NCBI RefSeq assembly: GCF_024346455.1 | Contig: NZ_JAGQCY010000001.1 | Coordinates: 1 to 64,000, forward strand | Direction: 5' to 3' | Source of the DNA: Cyanobium sp. Aljojuca 7A6 | GTDB taxonomy: Bacteria; Cyanobacteriota; Cyanobacteriia; PCC-6307; Cyanobiaceae | DNA: 64,000 bases | Part shown: positions 1 to 8,272 of the stretch, piece after piece | How positions within the stretch are numbered: the first letter of the stretch is position 1 | Layout of the letters: every line of letters starts with the position of its first letter | The notes under the pieces: model-generated | The model's database searches: none | Seen by the model: only the letters and a program-made list of their open reading frames with translations | Told to the model about the DNA's origin: nothing | Translations under genes and position numbers: made by a program

Positions 1-1
1 G

Positions 2-106
2 AACGCACTGTTGCCGGCCTACCTGCGGATCTATAACGGCTGCAGGTGCCACATGGCCCTCGGTGGCCTCACCCCCCAGCAGCGGCTCGCTGAGCTGCAG
101 GCATGA
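2..106 (+). CDS. Transposase C-terminal fragment, IS481-like (truncated by window edge)
   Basis: Only the last 34 codons are visible, read in frame from base 2 to the TGA at 104-106. The translation contains IYNGCRCHMALGGLTPQQRL, which matches the end of the DDE catalytic domain of IS481/IS3-type integrases: tyrosine-asparagine, a conserved His, then ALGGLTP. The rest of the gene and the left end of the element lie outside the window, so intactness cannot be judged. It ends 85 bases before the convergent GGDEF/EAL gene. I saw no certain terminal inverted repeat in the short gap. The family assignment is inferred from this short tail alone. Confidence 0.6.
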   Translation, partial: NALLPAYLRIYNGCRCHMALGGLTPQQRLAELQA

Positions 107-191
107 ACAACCTGGTGGGAAAGCACACCTAGAGGATCTGCTCAGCTGAAGCCACATCAGGGAGGGTGAAAGGGACGGGGGTCTTGATGAA

Positions 192-2921
192 CTACAGGAA
201 GGCCGCCTGGGGCAGGGGCCGGCTCAGCAGGTAGCCCTGAACCTCATCGCAGCCGAGGTCGCGCAGCAGGGCCAGCTGCTCGGGGGTTTCGACCCCCTCG
301 GCGATTGTGCGCATGCCCATCGAGCGAGCCAGGTTGATGATCGTCACCACGATCGCGCGATCATCTTCGCTGGACACCAGATCGCGGATGAAGGATTGGT
401 CGATCTTGAGCCGATGGGCATGGATCTTCTTCAGGTAGCTCAGGGAGGAATAGCCGGTGCCGAAGTCATCGATGGCCAGTCGGATGCCAAGGGCGTAAAG
501 CTGCTCCATCTGGGCCAGGGCCTTCTCCGGATCCGCGAGCGTCACCGACTCGGTAAGCTCCAACTCCAATTGGTCGGGCGGGAACCCTTCCGCGTCAAGC
601 TCTTCGATCACCATGCTGACGAGATCCCCATGGTCGAACTGCAGCGCAGAGATATTGACCGAGACGGTCAAAGGGGTTGATCCAAGCTCCATCCAGGCGC
701 TGGCATCCTGGAGGGCCACGCACATCACCCATTGGCTGATCGGCAAGATCAGACCACACATTTCGGCCAGGGGAATGAATTCGGCAGGCGATACCGGACC
801 CAGCTTGGAATGGGTCCAGCGGACCAGGGCTTCGGCCCCGAAGATGCGGTTGCTACTGAGCTCGAACTGGGGTTGGTATTCCACGCTGAGTTCTCCACGC
901 TGGATGGCCTGGTGCAGGGCATTGGTGAGCTGCAGGGCGCGGATACTCCTTTCCTGAACGTTGGGTGTGAAGAACTGGAGGCCGTTGCGGCCGGCGATCT
1001 TGACCTGATGGAGTGCCATGTTGGCGTTGCTCATCAGTTGCTCGGGTGTGGTGCCATCGTCGGGGAACATCGCAATGCCCACCGAAGCGGTTAGGTAGAG
1101 GGGTTCCGCGCCGAGGCTGAAGGCCATGGCAACCAATGTCCGCAACCGTTCCGTCATCGCCAGGGTGGCCGTGGTGTCCGAATCGGGCAGCACCACCACG
1201 AATTCGTCGCCACCGGTGTGGGCCAGAGTGTCGGCGTCCGCCAGGTTGGCCTTCAGGCGCTTGGCCATCTCCAGCAGCACCCGGTCGCCGATGGCATGGC
1301 CCAGGTTGTCGTTGACGTGCTTGAAGTTGTCGAGATCGAGAACCAGCAGGGCCAGGGGCAGGTTGGAACGCCTGGCCACCTCAAGGCCGTTGCGGATCCG
1401 ATCCTGCAGCAGGGTGCGGTTGGCCAGGCCGGTAAGGGGGTCGAAAAAGGCCAGCCGCTCAATCTGCTCCTTGGCGAACTTGCGTTCGGTGATGTCACGG
1501 GTCACCCCGTGGAGCTCCACCCGGCCGGTGCGTTTGTTGCGCACCATCTTGGTGACCGATTCGGTCCAGACCCTCGAGCCGTCCTTGCTCAGGAGTTCGG
1601 TCTCGTCGATCGAGACGATGTCGCTGCTGCGCAATCCGGCGCTGAACTGGGCCAGCTCTTGGCTGATCTGCCCTTTCAGCCGCTCGGCGGCCTCCCCACC
1701 CAAGGCCTCACCGAACGGCCTGGCCATCACCTCCTCGGCCGTGAATCCCTGCAGCCGCAGCACGGAGGGGCTCACATACAGGTAGCGAAGCGTTTCGGGA
1801 TCCAACGACCAGATCACTTCGTGGGTGGACTCGGTGATCTCCCGAAACTTCTCCTCGCTGACCTTGACCGCGTCCTCGAGCGCCACGTGGGCGGCCTCGA
1901 GGCTGAGCCGATCGAGGGCGACATCGATGTCACCGACCATGTCGAGCAGCAACTGCTGGCTCTTGACATCGAAACTGTCGGTTTCATTGGCGTAGATCCC
2001 CAGACCTCCGATCACGACGCCGTCGCGATGCAGGGGCAGGAAGGCGGCAGCCCCCCAGCCGTAGGGGATTGCCTGCTCGTGCCAGGGGACGCACGAGGCC
2101 TCCGTCATGAAATCACTGATCCAGCAGGGGTGGTTGTCCCGCAGGGCAATCGCAAAGGGGCCTTGTCCCTTCGGGTCTTCCGGATCGAGGTTGATCTCCA
2201 ATCCAGCCAGATAGGCGCTGTCGTTGCCGAACCAGGCCACCGGCCTGATGCGGCGGCTGAGCGGTTCGATCATCCCCACCCAGGCCAGTCGCATCTCCCC
2301 CGACGTGACCGCCAGGCGGCAGATCTGCGCCAGCATCTCCTCAGAGTCCCCAACACTGGCCACCACTTTGTTGGCGGCACTCAAGGTGGCGTAAAGGCGA
2401 TTAAGGCGCAGAATCCCGGCTTCGTGATGTTTGCGCTCGGTGATGTCCCGGCAGAGCATCAGGTAGCGGGGGCCATTCCCGTTCTGCGGTTCCCGACGGG
2501 CTATCGAGAGCTCGAACCAGACGGCGCCCCCGGGCTTGGCCACCTCGATCTGCTGCCTCGGGGACCTGCCGTTCGCCGCGGCCTGCCCCAGCGCCGCCTT
2601 CATCTTGTCGGCGGCGGCGGGAGCAAGCACATCCTCCAATCGACTCAGCACCTCGGATTTCTCGGGCAGGTGGAACAGCCCCCGTTCGGCACTGTGGATC
2701 GCCAGGATCTCGCCGGCATCGGAGAGTTCGACCAGGGGATCGGGAATGGCGTTGATGGTGGCATTGAGGTCCATCTGGACCCTTTCCAGCTCCGCGGTCC
2801 GCCGCCGCACCACCACCTGCACGCTGCCCACCCAGAGGGCGATCAGGCCCACCACGGCCAGCACGCTGGCTACCAGAACTGAGGTCTCCGGCCCGGACGT
2901 CGAGGTGGCGATCACGGGCAC
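192..2921 (-). CDS. Membrane-anchored PAS-GAF-PAS-GGDEF-EAL cyclic-di-GMP protein
   Basis: A 909-residue signalling protein starting at GTG 2921. One N-terminal membrane helix (about residues 14-36) is followed by a short coiled coil, a PAS domain (about 45-160), a GAF domain (about 170-340), a second PAS domain (about 355-480), GGDEF (about 490-650) and EAL (about 665-905). The cyclase motif GGDEF is intact at 570-574, but the upstream inhibitory RxxD site reads ADAD (561-564), so product inhibition is probably lost. The EAL domain keeps EALVRW (E697), the ELTES, IDDFGTG, KID and AEGVET motifs and QGY, so phosphodiesterase activity is likely. Whether it mainly makes or degrades c-di-GMP cannot be read from the sequence. 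It stands alone, with crtE divergent. Confidence 0.93.
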   Translation of the reverse strand: MPVIATSTSGPETSVLVASVLAVVGLIALWVGSVQVVVRRRTAELERVQMDLNATINAIPDPLVELSDAGEILAIHSAERGLFHLPEKSEVLSRLEDVLAPAAADKMKAALGQAAANGRSPRQQIEVAKPGGAVWFELSIARREPQNGNGPRYLMLCRDITERKHHEAGILRLNRLYATLSAANKVVASVGDSEEMLAQICRLAVTSGEMRLAWVGMIEPLSRRIRPVAWFGNDSAYLAGLEINLDPEDPKGQGPFAIALRDNHPCWISDFMTEASCVPWHEQAIPYGWGAAAFLPLHRDGVVIGGLGIYANETDSFDVKSQQLLLDMVGDIDVALDRLSLEAAHVALEDAVKVSEEKFREITESTHEVIWSLDPETLRYLYVSPSVLRLQGFTAEEVMARPFGEALGGEAAERLKGQISQELAQFSAGLRSSDIVSIDETELLSKDGSRVWTESVTKMVRNKRTGRVELHGVTRDITERKFAKEQIERLAFFDPLTGLANRTLLQDRIRNGLEVARRSNLPLALLVLDLDNFKHVNDNLGHAIGDRVLLEMAKRLKANLADADTLAHTGGDEFVVVLPDSDTTATLAMTERLRTLVAMAFSLGAEPLYLTASVGIAMFPDDGTTPEQLMSNANMALHQVKIAGRNGLQFFTPNVQERSIRALQLTNALHQAIQRGELSVEYQPQFELSSNRIFGAEALVRWTHSKLGPVSPAEFIPLAEMCGLILPISQWVMCVALQDASAWMELGSTPLTVSVNISALQFDHGDLVSMVIEELDAEGFPPDQLELELTESVTLADPEKALAQMEQLYALGIRLAIDDFGTGYSSLSYLKKIHAHRLKIDQSFIRDLVSSEDDRAIVVTIINLARSMGMRTIAEGVETPEQLALLRDLGCDEVQGYLLSRPLPQAAFL

Positions 2922-3055
2922 CGAAGGGCATCGCCGCCGCTGCCGTCACTCCTGTGACGTCTCATTGGGAGAACTGGCCGAGGTCAATGTGAAAACTTAG
3001 TAAGGATGTCCGGATCGATCCCGCTTCTGCCCCGGATCCGCTGCACCAATTCCAG

Positions 3056-3090
3056 ACTGTTGCGTGGATCCAGCAACTGTTGCGAGGATC
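3056..3090. promoter_or_regulatory. Tandem 15-bp direct repeat upstream of crtE (possible operator)
   Basis: ACTGTTGCGTGGATC (3056-3070) recurs as ACTGTTGCGAGGATC (3076-3090) with one mismatch and a 20-base period, about two helical turns. It sits 53 bases before the crtE ATG in the 221-base gap between crtE and the divergent GGDEF/EAL gene. The spacing would suit a dimeric DNA-binding regulator, but no known cyanobacterial box (NtcA, HLR1) is matched. The regulatory role is inference. Confidence 0.35.
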
Positions 3091-3142
3091 GGGCCGCTGC
3101 CACCATCGGCCTGAGAGAATCCGCCCCAACCCTCAGGACCCC

Positions 3143-4045
3143 ATGACCTCGGCGGTGAGCACGGCTTTCGACTTCACCGCCTACCTGGAGGCGGCACGCT
3201 GGCGCGTGGAGGCCGCTCTGGAGAGCTCCCTGGGCCCGGAGCGCCCGGAGTCCCTGCGAGAGGCGATGCGCTACTCGCTGCTCGCCGGCGGCAAACGCCT
3301 GCGGCCGATCCTCACCCTGGCGGCCTGTGAGCTGGCCGGCGGTGACGCGGAGCTGGCCATGCCGACGGCGGTGGCCATGGAAATGATTCACACCATGTCG
3401 CTCATCCATGACGACCTGCCCGCCATGGACAACGACGACCTGCGCCGCGGCCGGCCGACCAACCACAAGGTGTACGGCGAGGCCAAGGCGATCCTGGCGG
3501 GCGATGCCCTGCTGACCCGAGCGTTCGAGATGGTGGCGCTGCGCAGTCCGGGAGTGCCGCCCGAACGACTCCTGCAGGTGGTGGGTGAGCTGGCCCTGGC
3601 CTCCGGTGCCCCTGGTCTGGTGGGCGGCCAGGTGGTGGACCTGGAGTCCGAGGCCCGGCTGGTCGATCTCGACACCCTCGAGTACATCCACCTGCACAAG
3701 ACCGGCGCCCTGCTGCGGGCCTGCGTGATCTGCGGCGCCCTGATCGCCGGGGCCTCCGAGGAGCTGCTGGCGTCCCTGCGCACCTACGCCCGCGGCATCG
3801 GCCTGGCCTTCCAGATCATCGACGACATCCTGGATGTCACGGCCAGCAGCGATGTGCTCGGCAAGACGGCGGGCAAGGATCTGGCCGCCGACAAGACCAC
3901 CTACCCCAAACTGCTGGGCCTGGAGGAATCCCGCCGCCGCGCCGATGCCCTGGTGAGCGAAGCCAAGGCGGTGCTCGACCCCTGGACCACCCAGGCCGCG
4001 CCCCTTCTGGCCCTGGCCGATTACATCACCAGTCGCGACCGATGA
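3143..4045 (+). CDS. crtE: Geranylgeranyl diphosphate synthase
   Basis: Polyprenyl diphosphate synthase of 300 residues. It condenses IPP with allylic diphosphates to give GGPP for carotenoids, phytol and quinone side chains. The first aspartate-rich motif reads [11 protein letters not shown] and the second IIDDILDV. The conserved GGKRLRP entry motif, a KTG motif and the GQ..DL motif are also present. I start it at ATG 3143 (MTSAVSTAF) because the in-frame extension to 3080 looks like leader sequence. Its TGA overlaps the ATG of the PAP2-like gene by four bases, indicating translational coupling. In marine Synechococcus this gene is commonly followed by the same PAP2-type gene. Confidence 0.95.
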   Translation: MTSAVSTAFDFTAYLEAARWRVEAALESSLGPERPESLREAMRYSLLAGGKRLRPILTLAACELAGGDAELAMPTAVAMEMIHTMSLIHDDLPAMDNDDLRRGRPTNHKVYGEAKAILAGDALLTRAFEMVALRSPGVPPERLLQVVGELALASGAPGLVGGQVVDLESEARLVDLDTLEYIHLHKTGALLRACVICGALIAGASEELLASLRTYARGIGLAFQIIDDILDVTASSDVLGKTAGKDLAADKTTYPKLLGLEESRRRADALVSEAKAVLDPWTTQAAPLLALADYITSRDR

Positions 4046-4587
4046 GCGAAGCCGTCGGCGCGCTCGAGGCCCTGGGTGAACTCCTGGCCAATGGTGTGCT
4101 CGCCTGGGGATTGGTCGCGTGCGGCATGGCCCAGCTCTCCAAACTGGTGATCGAACTGGTGCTGCATCGCCGTTGGCGGCCGGCGGTGCTGGTCGAGACC
4201 GGCGGCATGCCTTCGAGCCACTCCGCCCTGATGACCGGCACCGCGGCGGGCCTGGGCTGGGAACTGGGCTTCGCCGATCCCCTGTTCGCCCTGGCGGCCG
4301 TGCTCTGCTTCGTTGTCCTCTATGACGCCAGCGGCGTCCGCCGCGCCGCCGGACTCACGGCCCGGCGGGTGAACGGCCTCCCCGACGGCCTCTGGGACAC
4401 CCAGGCTGGGGCTGGCGACAGCAGCACTGACCCCGTGCTCCTTCCCCTGAAGGAGAATCTGGGCCACACCCGCAGCGAGGTGCTGGTCGGCAGCCTGATG
4501 GGCCCCCTGGTGGCCCTGCCGGGCCTGGCCCTGCTGGGATCGCCCTGGCAGATCGCCCTTCAGGCCGGTTGGTTGCCGCTGGGGTGA
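4042..4587 (+). CDS. Divergent PAP2 family membrane protein
   Basis: A 181-residue protein of the divergent PAP2 (acid phosphatase/vanadium haloperoxidase-related, COG1963) family. Visible landmarks are the [10 protein letters not shown] block near residue 54, the [11 protein letters not shown] block near residue 94 and the terminal [13 protein letters not shown] block, with several hydrophobic helices. The family is common in cyanobacteria and plants. Its substrate is unknown; location next to crtE suggests a lipid or isoprenoid phosphate, which is inference only. The start ATG at 4042 overlaps the crtE stop (ATGA), and its stop overlaps the GTG of the next gene. Confidence 0.88.
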   Translation: MSEAVGALEALGELLANGVLAWGLVACGMAQLSKLVIELVLHRRWRPAVLVETGGMPSSHSALMTGTAAGLGWELGFADPLFALAAVLCFVVLYDASGVRRAAGLTARRVNGLPDGLWDTQAGAGDSSTDPVLLPLKENLGHTRSEVLVGSLMGPLVALPGLALLGSPWQIALQAGWLPLG

Positions 4588-6044
4588 GCGATCTCCCCGG
4601 CCTGAGCGACGACCAGCAGAACGCCGCCGCGGCCTTTGCCGCCTGGCTGTCGGCCCCCGCCGACGGCCAGGCGTTCGTGCTGGAGGGCTTTGCCGGCACC
4701 GGCAAGACGTTCCTGTCGATGCGCTTCCTGGCCCAGGCGGAGAGGGCCGGCCTCTGCTGGACCGTGGTCGCCCCCACCCACAAGGCGGTGGGCGTTCTGC
4801 GCCATCACCTTGCCCTGGCGGGCCTGCAACCCACCTGGTTCCCCTCCACCATTCACAGGCTGCTGCGGCTCAAGCTGAAGCGGGAAGGGGATCGGGAGCG
4901 TTGCGAGGAAACCACACAAACCGCCCTGGCCCTCGAGAACCTTGGACTGGTGCTGGTCGACGAGGCCTCCATGGTGGATGGCAGCCTGCTGGACATCACC
5001 CTCCGCTGCGCCCAGGCCTCCCGCACCCGCCTGGTGTTCGTGGGGGATCCGGCCCAGTTGCCACCGGTAGGGGAGGAGCAGAGTCCGGTGTTTGCCATGG
5101 CCCGGGCGCAGCGGGTGGCCCTGACCCATGTGGTTCGCCATCAGGGCCCGGTGCTGCGACTGGCCGGCGGCCTGCGGGAAGGCCACCTGCCCTGCCGCCG
5201 GCCCCCTGTGCTGGCCCCGATCCGCAGCAGCTCCGGCCGGGTGTCGCTGCTGGGGCGGGACGACTGGCTGGCCGCTGCCCAGGAGGGTTTGCGCCGCAGC
5301 GCCGCCGAAGGGGATCCCGACCTGGCCCGGATCCTCTGCTACACCAACCGATCCCTGGAGCGGCTGGTGCCGATCGCCCGCCGCGCCCTGCATGGCGCCA
5401 TGGCGGACCAGCTGCCCGTGCTCCCCGGTGAGGTGCTCATCACACGCACGGCCGTGATGGCACCGGCCTGCCGCGAGGGGGACGCCGCCGCCGAGGAGCC
5501 GGACCTGCTGCTGGGCAGCAACCGGGAGCTGGTGGTGCGCGATGTGCGCCCGGACCGCTGTGATCTGGCCGATTTCGGTGTGGAGGCCTGCCTCGGCGCC
5601 CCCGTGATCGACACCCTCACCGCCACCGTGGAGGCAGGGGAGGCCCAGCTGAACCTGCGGCTGCTGCCGCCCCTGGGCAGCGGTCCACGCGCCAGCCTGG
5701 ATGGGGTGATGGAGGGGCTACGGCAGCAGGCCCGTGAGGCGGGCAAAAAAGATGGCACGCCCTTCTGGCGCCGCTACTTCCTGGTGCGCGACGCCTTCGC
5801 CTCCCTGGGACCGGCGGCCGTGCTCACCGTCCACCGCAGCCAGGGCAGCACCTTCGGCGAGGTCTTCATCGACGAGGACGTCTTCTGGCCCCGGGACCTG
5901 CGGCTGCGTCAGCGGCTGGTCTATGTGGCCGTGAGCCGGGCCAGCCAGGCGGTGACCCTGATGGCCGGGGCCGGTGATGCTGCCGAACGGGAGCACTGGG
6001 GACACTGGCTGCGGGAGGCCGACGCTGGCGCAGCCGCCCCGTGA
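4584..6044 (+). CDS. RecD-like ATP-dependent DNA helicase (AAA family)
   Basis: Superfamily 1 helicase of 486 residues. Walker A reads GFAGTGKTFLS near residue 35 and the DEAS Walker B reads LVDEASMVD near residue 125, followed by GDPAQLPPVGE. The C-terminal UvrD-like part has VLTVHRSQGSTF and LVYVAVSRA. It resembles the helicase core of RecD2/Dda without a RecD2 N-terminal extension, and no RecB or RecC partner is nearby. I start at GTG 4584 because it forms a four-base GTGA overlap with the upstream stop; a TTG at 4569 is also in frame. Role: DNA unwinding in repair or replication, inferred from family. Confidence 0.9.
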   Translation: MSDLPGLSDDQQNAAAAFAAWLSAPADGQAFVLEGFAGTGKTFLSMRFLAQAERAGLCWTVVAPTHKAVGVLRHHLALAGLQPTWFPSTIHRLLRLKLKREGDRERCEETTQTALALENLGLVLVDEASMVDGSLLDITLRCAQASRTRLVFVGDPAQLPPVGEEQSPVFAMARAQRVALTHVVRHQGPVLRLAGGLREGHLPCRRPPVLAPIRSSSGRVSLLGRDDWLAAAQEGLRRSAAEGDPDLARILCYTNRSLERLVPIARRALHGAMADQLPVLPGEVLITRTAVMAPACREGDAAAEEPDLLLGSNRELVVRDVRPDRCDLADFGVEACLGAPVIDTLTATVEAGEAQLNLRLLPPLGSGPRASLDGVMEGLRQQAREAGKKDGTPFWRRYFLVRDAFASLGPAAVLTVHRSQGSTFGEVFIDEDVFWPRDLRLRQRLVYVAVSRASQAVTLMAGAGDAAEREHWGHWLREADAGAAAP

Positions 6045-6126
6045 AGTGGCGCTGACGCGTGCCCACCGCCTACCCTCTGGTCGTTGTTTCCTGACGGGAC
6101 CCCCTCCCCTGAATCCTCTGCTTGCC

Positions 6127-6444
6127 ATGCCGCCGCCTCTCGCGGAGCCGACGCGTGTGCTGGGTACCAGCCAACCGGAGAGCAAGGACTCAGCCAACCC
6201 TCCCGGGACCAGGGAATCCGATGGCGGCGGGGAGCTGGGCAGTGACGTAGGGGCCCTGCTGATCGCAGGTGTAGTGGCGGGAGTTGTGGTGCTGGTGCGG
6301 CGCTGGCTGAGGCTGCGCTCTCGGCCCCCGGTGCCGGGACTACCACGGGAGCGGGTGTTGCCGTTCTCGCGCCACGGCACCCTCCACGACCCCAAGTATC
6401 TCGGCCGGATTCTCGAGGCTGAGGACCCACCGGCCGGTCCCTGA
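6127..6444 (+). CDS. Small hypothetical single-pass membrane protein
   Basis: A 105-residue reading frame from ATG 6127. A serine/glycine-rich N-terminal half is followed by one hydrophobic helix (ALLIAGVVAGVVVLV, about residues 46-60), then basic residues and a soluble C-terminal tail containing the string HGTLHDPKYLGRIL. I do not recognise a family. It follows the RecD-like gene by 82 bases on the same strand and ends two bases before the convergent GAP-family gene. The hydrophobic segment followed by arginines suggests a real membrane protein, but with GC-rich DNA the gene call is only moderately secure. Confidence 0.55.
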   Translation: MPPPLAEPTRVLGTSQPESKDSANPPGTRESDGGGELGSDVGALLIAGVVAGVVVLVRRWLRLRSRPPVPGLPRERVLPFSRHGTLHDPKYLGRILEAEDPPAGP

Positions 6445-6446
6445 TC

Positions 6447-7133
6447 TCAACCGGCCCGCAGCCCCTCGATCCCCTGGGAGCCGAGGTAGGCGGCCAGGCC
6501 GAAGCAGACGGCGGCCACGATCAGCTCAGCGTTGGCAAACAACCAGCCCTTTCCTGCCTGCAGCACGGGCAGCAGGCGTTCCTGGCCTACCAGCGCCAGC
6601 CCCGCCAGGGGCAGCAGCAGCAGCACGCCGGTGAAGAGGCTGAAGACGCCAGTGATGAGCACTTCCCTGGGCCGGCTCAGCCCCGCCTCCAACAGGCTGG
6701 CGGCGGTCTTGGCGTAAAGGAAAAGATCGTCGGGGCTCGACACCTGCACGGCGGCACTGAGGCCGAGCAGCAGCGGCAGGGGCAGGGCGCAGAAACCATC
6801 CAGTCGGCGGGTCCAGCCGGGAGGTCCACCCTCCTGGCGACTGCCCAGCAGACCCTTGAGGCCCAGCGCCAGCAGCCCCCCCGCGCCCAGCAGGTCGAGG
6901 CCGGTGCGCTGATCGGTGCCCTGCTCCATGGTGAGCAACAGACCATGGCCCACGCCCAGCAGCAGGGCCATGGCCGCCGCAGAGGTGAGCAGCCACCCCA
7001 GCACGAACAAGCTGCCCCGACGCAGTGGGCTGGGGCCCACCAGGATCAGCAGCAGCAGGCCGATGTGCAACGGGCTGAAGCTGATCGCCAGGCCGAAGCC
7101 GAACAATTCGCGCCAGAGGCTGGTGGTCGGCAT
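6447..7133 (-). CDS. GAP family (SfLAP-like) integral membrane protein
   Basis: A 228-residue polytopic membrane protein starting at ATG 7133 (MPTTSLWREL). It shows about six hydrophobic segments, with the short motif ISFSPLHIGLLLLIL near the N-terminus and SPDDLFLYAKT in the middle. This pattern fits the GAP/sulfolipid-1-addressing-like family, relatives of LysE-type exporters. The substrate is unknown. It is divergent from the COQ4-like gene, with starts about 105 bases apart. An in-frame extension to 7202 exists but lacks membrane character and would enter the other gene's leader. Confidence 0.75.
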   Translation of the reverse strand: MPTTSLWRELFGFGLAISFSPLHIGLLLLILVGPSPLRRGSLFVLGWLLTSAAAMALLLGVGHGLLLTMEQGTDQRTGLDLLGAGGLLALGLKGLLGSRQEGGPPGWTRRLDGFCALPLPLLLGLSAAVQVSSPDDLFLYAKTAASLLEAGLSRPREVLITGVFSLFTGVLLLLPLAGLALVGQERLLPVLQAGKGWLFANAELIVAAVCFGLAAYLGSQGIEGLRAG

Positions 7134-7237
7134 TGCGATGGTCTCTGACGCTCCATTGTCCGGTGCCGTCCTGCCCAGGCCAAGGGGTTGTTGGGGCGGC
7201 ACCAGAAGGGGGTGGCGTCAGAGTGGCGGTTGGTTGC

Positions 7238-7957
7238 ATGCCCGTCACGATGGCCCGTCTCCAGGAAGCCCTGCGCTCGCTTCGCACCCTGCGGCTGCTG
7301 GGGGACATCGGCCGCAGCGGTGGATCCCTGACCAGCGTGGCCGATCTGGTCGACAATTTCGCCGGCAGCCAGCAGATGGCCCTCTGCCTCGAGCGCTTCC
7401 TCGCCCTGCCCGGTGGCCCGGAGCTGCTGGAGGAGGCGCCACCGCCCCTGCAGCTGGATCTGGAGTCCCTGGCGCAGCTGCCGCGGGGGACCCTGGGCCA
7501 CAGCGTCGCCGGGGTGCTGCTGCGGCTCGGCTACGACCCGGACTTCGCCCGGCCCCGGCCTGTGGCAACGCCGGAGCAGTGGCTGATCCAGCGCCTCGCC
7601 ACCACCCATGACATCCACCATGTGGTGAGCGGTTTCGCCACCGTCGGTGAAGGGGAGAACGGGGTGCTGGCGATCACGGCCGTGCAGATCGGTTTCCCCG
7701 CCTTCGTCATCCTCAACACCGCCGCAGCCTTCGGCAGTTTCCGCTTCCAACCCGAGCGCTACGCCCTGGTGAGCCAGGCGATCGCCCGCGGCATGGCCAT
7801 CGGTCTGGCGAGCGCCCCCTTCTGCGTGCAGCGCTGGGAAGAGGGCTGGGATCGGCCCCTGGCCGACTGGCGGCGGGAGCTGGGCGTGCTGGATCCTCTG
7901 CAGGACGAGCCCTACGCCTTGCGGCGGATGCTGGACGATCTGGACGCGGAACTCTGA
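7238..7957 (+). CDS. COQ4-like protein
   Basis: A 239-residue protein with the COQ4 hallmark HDxxHx(11)E: HDIHH, then eleven residues, then Glu, around residues 126-142. COQ4 binds a metal through this motif and acts in ubiquinone synthesis in eukaryotes and proteobacteria. Cyanobacteria make plastoquinone instead, so the reaction here is unknown. The first third is rich in leucine and arginine, as in cyanobacterial homologues. I chose ATG 7238 (MPVTMARLQ); ATG 7250 and an upstream in-frame ATG at 7133 are alternatives, the last of which would overlap the start of the divergent gene. The gene ends 30 bases from the convergent acylphosphatase gene. Confidence 0.8.
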   Translation: MPVTMARLQEALRSLRTLRLLGDIGRSGGSLTSVADLVDNFAGSQQMALCLERFLALPGGPELLEEAPPPLQLDLESLAQLPRGTLGHSVAGVLLRLGYDPDFARPRPVATPEQWLIQRLATTHDIHHVVSGFATVGEGENGVLAITAVQIGFPAFVILNTAAAFGSFRFQPERYALVSQAIARGMAIGLASAPFCVQRWEEGWDRPLADWRRELGVLDPLQDEPYALRRMLDDLDAEL

Positions 7958-7987
7958 GCGTTCAGCGACTTCGGGCGGCCCGGGCGT

Positions 7988-8272
7988 TCAGGTGCGGATC
8001 TCGAACCAGTCGGTGCCAGCCACCGCCACCTGGGCGCTGGTGACCCCGCTGACATGGGCGCCCTGGGGCCCCTTCTCGCACCAGAGCCGCAGTTCCACCA
8101 GCCGATCGGGAAGCCCCTCCGCCTCCAGTTCCACCGAACCGTCGGAGCGGTTGCGCACCCAGCCACTGAGGCCAAGATCAATGGCCTTCTGGCGACAGCC
8201 CACCCGGTAGCCCACCCCCTGCACCAGCCCCCGCACGTTCATGCGCCAGCGTTCCTGGGGGGTGGCAGTCAC
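7988..8272 (-). CDS. acyP: Acylphosphatase
   Basis: A 94-residue acylphosphatase starting at GTG 8272, which overlaps the cbiA stop in a GTGA arrangement. The phosphate-binding loop GLVQGVGYR supplies the catalytic Arg, and GWVRNRSDGSVE supplies the catalytic Asn. The length matches the family (about 90-100 residues). It hydrolyses carboxyl-phosphate bonds of small acyl phosphates. An in-frame ATG at 8413 would add 47 residues lying inside cbiA; the family length argues against it. The overlap implies co-translation with cbiA, although no metabolic link is known. Confidence 0.9.
   Translation of the reverse strand: MTATPQERWRMNVRGLVQGVGYRVGCRQKAIDLGLSGWVRNRSDGSVELEAEGLPDRLVELRLWCEKGPQGAHVSGVTSAQVAVAGTDWFEIRT

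Noticed and set aside
1218-2882. Long open frame on the plus strand opposite the GGDEF/EAL gene
   Set aside because: It mirrors a real GC-rich gene; its translation is rich in His, Gln, Gly and Pro with no domain, which is typical of an antisense frame.
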